Assembly (NCBI RefSeq): GCF_002224285.1
Contig: NZ_CP022436.1
Span: forward strand, 2,232,001 to 2,296,000
Length of the DNA: 64,000 bases
DNA from: Arthrobacter sp. YN
Lineage (GTDB): Bacteria > Actinomycetota > Actinomycetes > Actinomycetales > Micrococcaceae
Direction of reading: 5' to 3'
Numbering within the stretch: position 1 is the first letter of the stretch; the number at the start of each line of letters is the position of its first letter. Under the pieces are notes generated by a model. The model searched no databases, had not been told where the DNA came from, and was given only the letters and a program-made list of their open reading frames with translations. The translations under genes and the position numbers were made by a program. Shown here piece after piece: positions 1-8,969 of the stretch.

Positions 1-1
1 T

Positions 2-1051
2 CTCTCTGACCGCTTTGGCCGTCGCAACGTTGTCATCGCCAGCCTGGCCTGGTTCTCCATCACGATGGCGGTGTGTGCAGTCGCTCCCAATGCCCAGGTA
101 TTCGAAATCGCAAGAATCATTGGCGGCTTCGGCTTGGGGGCACTCTTTCCCACGGTGACGGCACTTGTCATTGAAATAGCTCCCGAGCGCCGCAAGGCGA
201 TGGCCTACTCGTTCACACTCTTTGGCTACCTTGCCGGAGGCATCGTTGCCGGTGTCCTCGCTCTCGCGCTCATCCCCACGCTCGGCTGGCGGTCACTGTT
301 CTGGGCAGGCGCCCTGCCCTTGCTGCTGGTCCCCGTGGCACTGAAGCTCCTGCCCGAGTCACCTGCATGGTTGGCAGCGAAGTCCCTTTCGGCAGAGGGC
401 CAGGCAGCCGTACGAAAGAGCGCAACATCCTCCATCTCCGCATTGTTCAAAGACGGGCTGGCGCGAAACACGCTCCTCGCGTGGGGCATCCAGTTCTGCA
501 GCCTGCTCCTGGTCTTCGGCATGGTCAACTGGCTGCCCACCATCATGATCGGCATGGGGTACAACCTTCAGTCCGCCCTCTTCTTCGCAGTCACGCTCAA
601 CGTCGGCGCCGCCATCGGATCCCTCATAGCCGCACGCATAGCCGACAAGGGCAGGACCAAGTCGGTCGTTGCAGTACTCTTCACGATCGGTTGTCTGGCA
701 GTCGCTGCGCTTAGTTTCGGCCCGCCCACGGTCGTCATGTTTGCCCTGGTCGCTTTGGCAGGTGCCGGCACCCTGGGCACGCAAATCCTTGTCAACGTCT
801 TCATCAGCTCCATTTACCCCGCCGAGATTCGTGGCACCGGCCTGGGCTGGGCACTGGGCGTCGGACGTCTTGGCGCCATCATGGGTCCGCTTATCGGCGG
901 CGCCATCCTCGGTGCAGGAATGCCCGCACAGTTCAACTTCTACGTCTTTGCCATCGTCGCCGCAATCGGAATGCTCCTCGTCCTGCCCGTCGCTGTCAGC
1001 ATCCGCAACAGCCAGAACAATGTCAACAACCTCAAGACCGTCAGGAACTAA
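2..1051 (+). CDS. MFS transporter, aromatic-acid/H+ symporter-like, 5'-truncated by window edge
   Basis: The reading frame is open from base 2 and begins inside the protein at LSDRFGRR, the conserved MFS loop-2/3 motif (DRxGRR). The N-terminal two transmembrane helices therefore lie outside the window. The remaining 349 residues contain about ten hydrophobic helices and a central hydrophilic loop. The PESPAWL segment after helix 6 is typical of the AAHS and sugar-porter branches of the major facilitator superfamily. The role is probably proton-coupled uptake of an organic or aromatic acid into the cytoplasm. The gene ends 3 nt before the amidohydrolase start, so the two are probably co-transcribed and the transporter likely feeds that enzyme. 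The substrate cannot be read from sequence. Confidence 0.85.
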   Translation, partial: LSDRFGRRNVVIASLAWFSITMAVCAVAPNAQVFEIARIIGGFGLGALFPTVTALVIEIAPERRKAMAYSFTLFGYLAGGIVAGVLALALIPTLGWRSLFWAGALPLLLVPVALKLLPESPAWLAAKSLSAEGQAAVRKSATSSISALFKDGLARNTLLAWGIQFCSLLLVFGMVNWLPTIMIGMGYNLQSALFFAVTLNVGAAIGSLIAARIADKGRTKSVVAVLFTIGCLAVAALSFGPPTVVMFALVALAGAGTLGTQILVNVFISSIYPAEIRGTGLGWALGVGRLGAIMGPLIGGAILGAGMPAQFNFYVFAIVAAIGMLLVLPVAVSIRNSQNNVNNLKTVRN

Positions 1052-1054
1052 GAC

Positions 1055-2011
1055 ATGATCAACGGAATGAGGGTCATCACCCTCGAAGAACACTTCGCAA
1101 CACCCGACTACAGCAAAGGTGAAGGCGGCAACTTCGTACCCGATTTCGCCGAATCCGTAGCTCGACGTATCAGCGACGTTGAAAACCTGAGGCTTCCAGA
1201 GATGGACGCAGCAGGAATCGACATTCAGGTCCTATCCCTGACAACTCCGGGTGTCCAAGGCGAGAGCCGCAGCGCAGACGCCGTGGAAAAGGCCAGGAGA
1301 AGCAACGATGTGATGGCCAAAGTCGTCCGTGAACATCCCGACAGGTTCGCGTCATTCGGTGCCCTCCCCACCCAAGACCCACAAGAAGCAGTCAATGAAC
1401 TAAAACGTGTGGTCCTAGACCTGGGGTTCAAGGGAGTGCTGGTCAACGGCCACACCGCAGGCGCCTACCTCGACCATCCCCGCTTCGACGTTCTCTGGGC
1501 AGAACTCTCCAACCTCAAAGTCCCGCTCTACATCCACCCCACATTCTCACCGGCACCCCTACCGCCGCTCCAGGGATACCCCGAGCTCGCTGGACCGGTA
1601 TGGGGTTGGGGCTTCGAAACCGCCTCGCACGCTTTGCGCCTCGTCGCAGGAGGAGTTTTCGACAGACATCCTGAAGCACAAATCCTGCTGGGACACATGG
1701 GCGAAGGCCTCCCCTTCACACTGGACCGACTGGATGACCGATGGGCTGTACTCCAACACGCCACACCATTGGAACGGAAACCCTCCGACTACATCCGCAA
1801 CAACATGTACGTCACCACTGCCGGCGTCGAGAGCGCTCCGCCGCTGCATTGTGCCCTTCAAGCCATGGGAAGTGACAGGGTGTTGTTCTCCGTGGATTAC
1901 CCCTATCAGTCCGCAGAAACTGCAACAGAGTTTCTGCGGACTGTAGAAATCGAGCCCCCAGTCAAGGACGCCCTTGCATCAGGAAATGCCGCCCGGCTCC
2001 TGGGCCTATAA
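1055..2011 (+). CDS. Amidohydrolase-2 family protein (gamma-resorcylate decarboxylase-like)
   Basis: 318-residue TIM-barrel metal-dependent hydrolase/decarboxylase of the Amidohydro_2 family. It starts with the LEEHF segment typical of gamma-resorcylate and 2,3-dihydroxybenzoate decarboxylases, in place of the HxH of classical amidohydrolases. It also has a YIHP motif, a GHMGEGLPF motif and a late SVDYP aspartate, the usual metal and active-site positions of ACMSD-like decarboxylases. The ATG at 1055 is preceded by AGGA, and an alternative ATG lies at 1067. Together with the upstream acid transporter it suggests uptake and non-oxidative decarboxylation of an aromatic acid. The exact substrate is an inference, and a hydrolase of a ring-opened product is also possible. 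Confidence 0.8.
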   Translation: MINGMRVITLEEHFATPDYSKGEGGNFVPDFAESVARRISDVENLRLPEMDAAGIDIQVLSLTTPGVQGESRSADAVEKARRSNDVMAKVVREHPDRFASFGALPTQDPQEAVNELKRVVLDLGFKGVLVNGHTAGAYLDHPRFDVLWAELSNLKVPLYIHPTFSPAPLPPLQGYPELAGPVWGWGFETASHALRLVAGGVFDRHPEAQILLGHMGEGLPFTLDRLDDRWAVLQHATPLERKPSDYIRNNMYVTTAGVESAPPLHCALQAMGSDRVLFSVDYPYQSAETATEFLRTVEIEPPVKDALASGNAARLLGL

Positions 2012-2017
2012 AAATGC

Positions 2018-2045
2018 GCCCCGCCGCCAGTTGGTGCGGCGGGGC
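2018..2045 (+). terminator. Hairpin after the amidohydrolase gene
   Basis: A perfect 10-bp G/C stem (GCCCCGCCGC / GCGGCGGGGC) with an 8-nt loop starts 7 nt after the stop codon. There is no U-tract on the plus strand, but on the minus strand the stem is followed by five T. It may act as a terminator in either direction. Confidence 0.6.
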
Positions 2046-2732
2046 AAACGCCGCCATTCGCCCGCACTCAAAAAAGCCGATAATGGACCATACGTTAACC
2101 CAGGGGTTCGGCATGTGGAGGAGTCCGTGGTTCCTATATCGCTATCGCCCCGAAGCTTCTCCATGCGGAGCCTACAAACGCTGCCACTACTGCCAGGGCC
2201 ACAACCAAACCAAAGATTCTCCCTCCCCACTGCATACAAGAACGCTATCTCGCAGACGCTCAGTCCATTCAGACAATCGAATCAGCTGGTCTTTGGCGTT
2301 TGATGAATGGGGTATTCGTCCTCGCAGTCTGGTCCCATCGGTTGGGCGTTGACTGCTGGGACTGATTGTTTCATGACGAGGGGGCCACATGTCACTATCC
2401 CCTTGCGTTCAAGCAACGCTGATCGAGACTTCATAGCTGCCGCTTCCTTTCTCCAGCGTGCAAAGTAAAGGCCCAGATTCGGGTTGTCGTCTTGACCTGC
2501 GCGGCCCTTCGAACGGGGGCTGAATTCCCGGAACTTACGTTCGGAGAGTCTTCGAGTCTTTGCTATTGCCAATGTTCGTCATTGCTGTGGATGGGGACTA
2601 TTATCGTCAAGCACAAAAACTCTGGCCTTAGTTATAGATCCCCATAGGGTTTGGTGTTAGATCTAATCCTGCACCCTGCGTTTATGTCTGAGCATAATGG
2701 CATGGCGACTGCATCACTGTGACACTTTTCAC
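2046..2732. other. Non-coding stretch upstream of the first SDR copy
   Basis: About 690 bases without a convincing gene. Short open frames on both strands lack ribosome-binding sites and recognisable motifs. The stretch presumably holds the promoter of the SDR gene, but I cannot point to a defined one. The last 12 bases, from 2721, are shared with the second SDR copy at 21510. Confidence 0.5.
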
Positions 2733-3497
2733 ATGGTTAATCGATTGGAAAACACGGTTGCGCTAGTCACCGGTGCCGCGCAGGGTCAGGGTGCCGCCCA
2801 TGTCGAGCGTCTTGCTCGTGAAGGTGCCCGGGTTATTGGAACGGATGTCCTTGATGAGCAGGGGGAGATGCTTGCCGAGCAGCTCACCGCTGAGGGGCTG
2901 AAGGTTGTCTACCGGCACGCCGACGTTTCATCCAAGGATGACTGGGACGCCGTCATTGCCAGCATGGATCCGAGCTGGGGTCCGGTCAACGTTCTGGTCA
3001 ACAATGCCGGCATCGGGTCGCCCGCTGCCGTGTCCGACATTGGCATCGAGGAGTGGGACCGGGTCGTCCGGATCAACCAGACAGGCATTCTGCTGGGGAT
3101 GCAGGCGGTCATTCCCGGGATGATTGCCCACGGTTCGGGCTCGATCATCAACATCGCCTCGTCCTGGGCGCACCGCGGCGGTACCGAAACCGGTGCCGTC
3201 GCCTACGTCACGACCAAGGCCGCCGTGCTGGGGATCACCAGGAACGCGGCCATGAACCTGGGCACGCGCGGGATCCGCGTGAACTCGATCTCGCCCGGCT
3301 ATGTCCGCACCGCGCAGATCGAAGCAGCCGAAAAGACAGACCCCGAACGCGTGGCCAACGACGTGGCCAAGATTCCCATGCGCCGCATGGCCAAACCCGC
3401 CGAGATCGCCAAAGCCGTTAGCTTCCTGGCTTCGGATGATTCCTCGTACATCACCGGCATCGACCTCCTCGTCGACGGCGGCATCAACCTCACCTAA
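2721..3497 (+). repeat. Long direct repeat, copy 1 (SDR gene plus 12 nt upstream)
   Basis: This block recurs in the same orientation at 21510-22286. By eye I count seven differences over the gene (2765, 2768, 2798, 3416, 3458, 3491, 3496), all synonymous or in the stop codon. The 617 bases between 2799 and 3415 are identical. Homology ends abruptly 12 nt upstream of the ATG. Confidence 0.95.
2733..3497 (+). CDS. Short-chain dehydrogenase/reductase, copy 1 of an identical pair
   Basis: 254-residue classical SDR. The NAD(P)-binding TGAAQGQG motif is at residues 13-20, NNAG at 90-93, the catalytic Ser near 143-144 and YVTTK (Tyr158, Lys162) at 158-162. The C-terminal VDGG is also present. I place the start at the ATG of MVNRLEN, where identity with the second copy (21522-22286) begins within the coding frame; an in-frame ATG 36 nt upstream is not shared. 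The family oxidises secondary alcohols or reduces ketones with NAD(P). The fold resembles hydroxysteroid and cyclic-alcohol dehydrogenases, but the substrate is unknown. The gene stands alone, 64 nt before the ABC operon. Confidence 0.9.
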   Translation: MVNRLENTVALVTGAAQGQGAAHVERLAREGARVIGTDVLDEQGEMLAEQLTAEGLKVVYRHADVSSKDDWDAVIASMDPSWGPVNVLVNNAGIGSPAAVSDIGIEEWDRVVRINQTGILLGMQAVIPGMIAHGSGSIINIASSWAHRGGTETGAVAYVTTKAAVLGITRNAAMNLGTRGIRVNSISPGYVRTAQIEAAEKTDPERVANDVAKIPMRRMAKPAEIAKAVSFLASDDSSYITGIDLLVDGGINLT

Positions 3498-3561
3498 GCA
3501 TCCCCCAATATCGCTGCGCTTTTGGCGTAGTTACAGATGACCAACACCCACGGAGTGTCCT

Positions 3562-5168
3562 ATGACCATGAATCCATTTTCCCCGGAGCCTCGAAATAGC
3601 GGGGGTTCGTTCAGCCGTCGAACGTTGCTTCAAGTAGGGGCACGGCTGTTGCCGTTTTGGGCCTAGGAGCCCTTACTGCGTGTACCGGCAAGGGTGGTGC
3701 CGGGCAGGGCGGAGGCGGTGCCACGCCGGTGCGCGGTGGTTCGCTGCGGGTCGGGGCGACCTCGGGCGGCAGTGGGGACACCCTCGATGCCCAGAACCCC
3801 CTGACGACGATGGACTTTCTCCGCACGGGGGCGTTGTTCGAGCAGCTTGTGATGATGAACGGGACTACGGGCCGGCCGGAGTTGGTGCTGGCTGAGGCCA
3901 TTGAACCCAATGCGGATGCCACCGAGTGGACCATCCGGGTCAAGCCGGACATCAAGTTCCACAACGGCAAGCCACTCACAGCCGATGACGTTCTGTTTTC
4001 ACTGCGCCGGATCGAGCAGAACAAGTTCCCCGGGTTGAGCACTATCGGTCCTATCGATCTTGCGTCGGCGACGGTGATGGATAACCGTACGCTACGTATC
4101 CCGTTCACTGCCCCGTTTGCCATTTTCCTCGAGGGCCTGGCCGACGTCTTCGCCACTCGTATCGTTCCTCAGGATTATGATCCTGCAAACCCTGTTGGAA
4201 CGGGGCCGTTCAAGTTCGGCTCCTTTACACCTGGGCAACGCTCGAGCTTCCCGCGTTTTGATGAGTATTGGCAAAATGGTCAGCCGTACCTTGATGAGCT
4301 CGTAATCATCAACTTCGCTGATGAAACGGCACAGATCAACGCGCTTCAGTCCGGCCAGATCGATCTGGTCAACCAGCTTTCCTCGACGTCTGTTGCGGCA
4401 GTCAAGTCCGCCGGCGGCAAGGTCGTCGTTTCGAAGACCCGCGGGTTCGTGCCGTTGACCATGCGTGTGGATACCGCACCGTTCAGTGATGTCCGCGTAC
4501 GCCAGGCGTTGCGTCTGCTGGTTAACCGGGACGACCTCAACCAGCAGGTCTACGGTGGCTTGGGCGAGGTCGGAAACGATATCTATGGTGCGATCGATGC
4601 CGCCTACGAGGGCACGGTCCCGCAGCGCAAGCAGGATCTTGAGCAGGCCCGTTCGCTGCTGCGTTCGGCCGGGCATTCGGATTTGCAGGTCGAACTCGTA
4701 GCGGCCCCGACCGGCCCGGGCGCGGTGGCTATCGCAAGTGTTTTCGCCACTCAGGCCAAACAGGCCGGCGTGACCGTGAATATCCGCACCGAAGAATCTA
4801 CTCAATTCTGGTCACAGTCCTATGGCAAGGCCGCCTTCGCCCAGAGCTTCTGGAACACCGGTTCCTACCTGACAATGGCTGGCCACGGCATCGCCGACGG
4901 GGCGCCCTTCAACGAGATCCACCAAACGGACCCCACCTGGCAAAGCACCTACGCAAAGGCGCTGGCCACCGTGGACAAGAATGCCCGCGATGAACTGGTC
5001 AAGGAACTGATGGCGTTCGACTACGAAAAGGGCGGCTACATCATCCCGGTCTACTTCCCAGGAATCGAAGGCATGACCTCCCGCGTGGGCGGAGTCAGCG
5101 AAAACATCACTGGCATACCCATCAACGGCAGCTCCGGATGGCAGAACATCTGGTTACAGGGATCATGA
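3562..5168 (+). CDS. Peptide-type ABC transporter solute-binding lipoprotein (family 5), apparent frameshift in signal sequence
   Basis: Extracytoplasmic binding protein (SBP_bac_5) of an oligopeptide/nickel-type ABC importer. The ATG at 3562 has a GGAG site and encodes a twin-arginine signal start (SFSRRTLLQVG). The frame then runs into a stop at 3664. In the next frame the expected continuation (TAVAVLGLGALTAC, a lipobox) leads into the whole mature protein to 5168. One missing base in the GGGG run at 3637-3640 explains the break, and restoring it gives 535 residues. Either this is a sequencing indel, or the exported protein is lost. A TTG at 3657 could start only an unexported form. It is first in an operon with two permeases, a fused ATPase and OtnK/OtnC-like enzymes. 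Confidence 0.85.
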
Positions 5169-6196
5169 TGGGCACGCAACAAACCATCACCAGCGCCGGA
5201 AAGGCACCGCACTCGAAGCCGGGCCGGCCTCGTGTTCAGCATCCTGTCCGGGACCTCCTTCTATGGAGGGTTCCATTGGGGCTCATGTCAGTGCTTTTCG
5301 TCGGAGTGCTCACGTACTTGGCTACCAGAATCCTTCCCGGCGATGCTGCCCAGGCTGTGCTTGGGCAGTACGCCACCCCCGAGGCTGTTGCGGCGTTGCG
5401 GGAAGAGCTCGGACTGAACCAGGGCCTCCTCCCCGGGTTGTTTTCCTGGTTCGGAGACTTCGTTTCCGGTCAGTATGGTGATTCGCTCGCCGCGCGGGTG
5501 CCAGTGACCGATGTCGTTATTCCCCGCCTACAGAACTCGGCGGTCTTGGTCATCATCGTCGCTCTGGCTTCGACATTGGTCGGCATTGTCGGCGGTGTCA
5601 TCGCAGCGCACCGACGCGACGGCCTCTTCGACGACACAGCGTCCGTGATCGCTTTGGTTGTCAGTGCCTTGCCCGAGTTCGTCGTGGGCGTTTTTGTGAT
5701 CTTCATTTTTTCTGTAGGGATCCTGGACTGGTTCCCGGCCGTGTCAATCATCTCACCGGAGGAACGTATCTGGGACCAGCCGATCAAACTGGTCCTGCCT
5801 GTCCTAACGTTGGTCATTGTCACCACACCGTACATGTTCCGCATGGTGCGAGCAGCGATGATCGAAGCTTTGACCAGTGATTATGCTGAAGTCGCACAGC
5901 TCAAGGGAGCGAGTTCGGGAAGGCTCTTGTTTCGGCACGCTCTCCCCAACGCTGTTGCACCGGCCATTCAGGTTTTTGGTCTGAACCTGCTGTATCTCGC
6001 TGGCGGCATTGTGCTCGTTGAAACCGTCTTCCAGTACCCCGGCATCGGCCTTGCATTGGCCGGCGCCGTTCAAACACGCGACGTCCCTGTCCTGCAGTTC
6101 ATCGTCGTCCTGCTTGCGATTTTCTACGTAGGACTGAACATCCTCACTGACCTGTTCGTGCTTCTTTCGACTCCGCGCAGACGCGCACCTAGGTAG
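5165..6196 (+). CDS. ABC transporter permease, DppB/OppB type
   Basis: 343-residue inner-membrane permease with an N-terminal helix followed by the LPGDAAQ segment typical of DppB-like subunits, then five further helices. The EAA-like cytoplasmic loop (YAEVAQLKGAS) that contacts the ATPase is present. I chose the ATG at 5165 because it overlaps the stop of the binding-protein gene by 4 nt (ATGA); an ATG at 5138 would overlap by 31 nt. It forms the pore with the next gene product. Confidence 0.9.
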   Translation: MMGTQQTITSAGKAPHSKPGRPRVQHPVRDLLLWRVPLGLMSVLFVGVLTYLATRILPGDAAQAVLGQYATPEAVAALREELGLNQGLLPGLFSWFGDFVSGQYGDSLAARVPVTDVVIPRLQNSAVLVIIVALASTLVGIVGGVIAAHRRDGLFDDTASVIALVVSALPEFVVGVFVIFIFSVGILDWFPAVSIISPEERIWDQPIKLVLPVLTLVIVTTPYMFRMVRAAMIEALTSDYAEVAQLKGASSGRLLFRHALPNAVAPAIQVFGLNLLYLAGGIVLVETVFQYPGIGLALAGAVQTRDVPVLQFIVVLLAIFYVGLNILTDLFVLLSTPRRRAPR

Positions 6197-6198
6197 CC

Positions 6199-7152
6199 AT
6201 GTCCAACAAAGTTTCTACGACCACTAAAACCCCTGCCTCTCCCAAGGTCCCCGGCCGAAAATCCAATGCAGCGGTACGTGTCCTCCGGGCGGCCCTTCGT
6301 ACGTGGCGCGGGCGGATTGGTGCAGGTCTTGCGCTGTTCGTTTTGGCTGTCGTTTTCCTTGGCCCGCTTTCCCCGGCGTCACCGACGGAGTTCGCCGCAG
6401 CTCCCTTTTCTGACTCAAGCGTCGAAGGTGCTGGGTTGCTCGGAACAGATGTTCTTGGGCGAGGTGTGTTGGATCGCGTTCTGCACGGTGGGCTCAACCT
6501 GATGCTCTTGGCCTTTGCCGCAACAGTTGTTGCCGTGGGGTCTGGTGCGATCATCGGCGTAATCGCGGCTTATCGTAAGGGTTTGGTTGAGAACCTCCTT
6601 ATGCGTGGCGTCGATATGGTCCTGGCGATTCCGCAGCTTGTGTTCGCGCTGCTGTTGCTCAGCCTCGTCGGACCCCAGTGGTGGCTGCTCATCTTGGCAG
6701 TGGGCCTGTCCCAGGCCCCTCAGACTGCCCGTGTCATCTACGGCGCAGCCCAGTCGGTCACGGAGAAGGATTTTGTTAAGGCGGTGGCGGTGTGGGGTGT
6801 GCCCACGCGGTTGATCCTTGCCCGTCACGTTCTACCGAACCTTACAACGCCACTGATGGTGGAGCTTGGCTTGCGGCTCAGCTACTCGATTGTCCTCATT
6901 GCAGGGCTGAGCTTCCTGGGATTCGGCGCGCCGCCGCCATCTCCCGATTGGGGTGTGATGGTCAACGAGAACCGGATCGGATTGGCATCCAATGCATGGG
7001 GAGTGCTTGCTCCAGCGCTCTTGTTGGCCTTGCTCGCGGTGGGAACCAACACATTTGCCGATGCAATTGCGCGAGCGAACCTCGGCGAAAACCGCGGTGA
7101 AGAAGCCGTTCTCAACGCATCTATCAGTGCCACATCGAAAGGGTCGAAGTGA
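6199..7152 (+). CDS. ABC transporter permease, DppC/OppC type
   Basis: 317-residue membrane protein, second pore subunit of the peptide-type importer. It has a cytoplasmic N-terminus of about 30 residues, one helix, a periplasmic LGTDVLGRGVLDR segment (the hallmark GTDxxGRDxxSR of DppC subunits) and five further helices with an EAA-type loop near the middle. It starts 2 nt after the previous stop and ends in a GTGA overlap with the ATPase gene. Confidence 0.9.
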   Translation: MSNKVSTTTKTPASPKVPGRKSNAAVRVLRAALRTWRGRIGAGLALFVLAVVFLGPLSPASPTEFAAAPFSDSSVEGAGLLGTDVLGRGVLDRVLHGGLNLMLLAFAATVVAVGSGAIIGVIAAYRKGLVENLLMRGVDMVLAIPQLVFALLLLSLVGPQWWLLILAVGLSQAPQTARVIYGAAQSVTEKDFVKAVAVWGVPTRLILARHVLPNLTTPLMVELGLRLSYSIVLIAGLSFLGFGAPPPSPDWGVMVNENRIGLASNAWGVLAPALLLALLAVGTNTFADAIARANLGENRGEEAVLNASISATSKGSK

Positions 7153-8969
7153 CCGAGATATCACAACCTGCTCCGGTTCAAACCCGTCTCCGCGTCGAAG
7201 GGCTGGGTGTCGTCCTCGGTCGGTCCAACATCCCCGTAGTCCAGGATGTTTCCTTTTCCGTCGGAGCTGCCCAAGTGATGGGACTTGTCGGTGAATCCGG
7301 ATCGGGGAAGAGCACCGTCGCCCTGTCCCTGTTGAACTACGCTCGACGTGGTCTGAAGATCACCGAAGGTACAGTCCACATCGACGGCACAAACGTACTG
7401 GATTTGTCGGGAACAGCCTTGCGCAAGGCAAGGGGAACGCTCGTTTCCTACGTTCCCCAGGACCCCACCAGCGGCTTGAACCCTGCCCTGACACTCGGGT
7501 ACCAGCTGGGTGAAGCAATGCGCATTCACGACGAAGGCCAAGTCACAGAGCCCATCGGCGAACGCGTCGCGGCCCTGCTTGAAGAGGTGCGCTTACCAGC
7601 CACCCGGGAGCTGCTGAACAGCTACCCGCACCAGGTTTCCGGCGGTCAAGCGCAACGGTTAGCCATTGCGATGGCCTTCGCATGTCGGCCCCGTCTTGTG
7701 GTTCTTGACGAGCCGACGACCGGGTTGGACGTCACGACACAACGCCACATCCTGGAGACGATTCGTCGCCTCTCCACTTCCCACGATGTCAGCGCAGTGT
7801 ACGTGAGCCACGACCTGCCCGTGGTGGCCGAAATCGCTGACAATGTGGCCGTGATGTACGCGGGACGGCTTGTAGAACACGCATCCGCTCCCGCCATCTT
7901 CAACACGCCCCGTCACCAGTACACTGCTGGATTGCTCAAGGCGGCCCCCACACCCGAGCGTGCTGGGGCCCTCGTCGGCATTCCCGGCCGCCCTCCTCGG
8001 CCCGGCCAGTGGCCAAAAGGGTGTGCGTTTGCGGACCGCTGCGCAGCGGCAACGACGATTTGCCGGGAGACCATACCCGTCCTTGAAACCTCCGAACCCG
8101 GGCACGTCCACCGGTGCTACCACCCCGTGCAGCCTACGGCCACAACACAAGAAGTTCCGGCATCGGACACTGTCCCGCTGCCCCCACCCAGCGCCCGAAA
8201 GGGTGCTTTGGAGGTCGGAGGGCTCTCGGCCTGGTACGGTTCCAAGCCAACACTTCACGATGTTCGGTTCACCGTGGAAGCCGGCAGCTGCCTGGGCGTT
8301 GTGGGTGAGTCGGGATCCGGGAAGACAACGCTCGCACGCTGCCTGGCCGGACTTCACTCCGCGTGGGAAGGCCCCGTCAGCTTTGACGGGCAACTACTGG
8401 ACCCACAAGTACGCCGACGTCGCGCCCAGGAACGGCGACGGATCCAGTACATCTTCCAGAACCCCCATGCCTCGCTGAACCCGAGGCTGTCAGTCGGGGA
8501 GAACGTGGAAGAGCCCTTGCGGTTCTTCGAGCGGCTCTCATACGCCGACCGGCGTAAAAAAGTTCTTGAAACCCTGGAGATCGTGGCCCTCGGTGGCGAC
8601 TTAGCTGACCGCATGCCCGAACAACTCTCCGGCGGCGAGCGTCAGCGCGTCGCAGTTGCACGGGCTCTGATTGTGGACCCTGAACTTTTGATCTGCGACG
8701 AGATCACGTCTGCGCTGGACGTATCAGTTCAGGCACTCGTGATTGAACAGTTGCGCGAGCTGCAGTATCAGCGCGGATTATCAATGGTGTTTATTACGCA
8801 TAACGTCGCCGTGGTCCGGAGCATCGCTCAGGACATCATGGTGCTGAAACGAGGGCATGTAGTGGAGACAGGACCAGTGGAACTGGTGCTTACAGAGCCC
8901 CAGGATGCATATACAAGGCAGCTAATGCACGACCTGCCCCGCTTCTCTGACTCGGTGGTGGCCAAATGA
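7149..8969 (+). CDS. ABC transporter ATP-binding protein, DppD-DppF fusion
   Basis: 606-residue cytoplasmic protein with two complete nucleotide-binding domains. Domain 1 has Walker A GESGSGKST (residues 48-56), an SGGQ signature and a DEPTTGLD Walker B. It is followed by the Cys-containing oligopeptide-transporter C-terminal extension (GCAFADRC). Domain 2 repeats Walker A (GESGSGKTT), LSGGERQR and an unusual Walker B, CDEITSALD, with Ile in place of the common Pro. It energises the importer formed by the three upstream genes. The GTG start overlaps the permease stop (GTGA) and the stop overlaps the kinase start (ATGA). Confidence 0.93.
   Translation: MTEISQPAPVQTRLRVEGLGVVLGRSNIPVVQDVSFSVGAAQVMGLVGESGSGKSTVALSLLNYARRGLKITEGTVHIDGTNVLDLSGTALRKARGTLVSYVPQDPTSGLNPALTLGYQLGEAMRIHDEGQVTEPIGERVAALLEEVRLPATRELLNSYPHQVSGGQAQRLAIAMAFACRPRLVVLDEPTTGLDVTTQRHILETIRRLSTSHDVSAVYVSHDLPVVAEIADNVAVMYAGRLVEHASAPAIFNTPRHQYTAGLLKAAPTPERAGALVGIPGRPPRPGQWPKGCAFADRCAAATTICRETIPVLETSEPGHVHRCYHPVQPTATTQEVPASDTVPLPPPSARKGALEVGGLSAWYGSKPTLHDVRFTVEAGSCLGVVGESGSGKTTLARCLAGLHSAWEGPVSFDGQLLDPQVRRRRAQERRRIQYIFQNPHASLNPRLSVGENVEEPLRFFERLSYADRRKKVLETLEIVALGGDLADRMPEQLSGGERQRVAVARALIVDPELLICDEITSALDVSVQALVIEQLRELQYQRGLSMVFITHNVAVVRSIAQDIMVLKRGHVVETGPVELVLTEPQDAYTRQLMHDLPRFSDSVVAK

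Noticed and set aside
359..1093. Long minus-strand frame opposite the first MFS gene and similar antisense frames elsewhere
   Set aside because: They mirror the codon structure of real genes on the other strand and show low-complexity acidic or Arg/Pro-rich sequence.
2046..2732. Small genes on either strand in the first long intergenic region
   Set aside because: Frames of 60-110 codons have no site, motif or coding-like composition I could defend.
3637..3640. Phase variation at the G run as the explanation for the binding-protein frameshift
   Set aside because: A four-base run is too short for efficient slippage, and five other similar indels in the window point to sequencing error.
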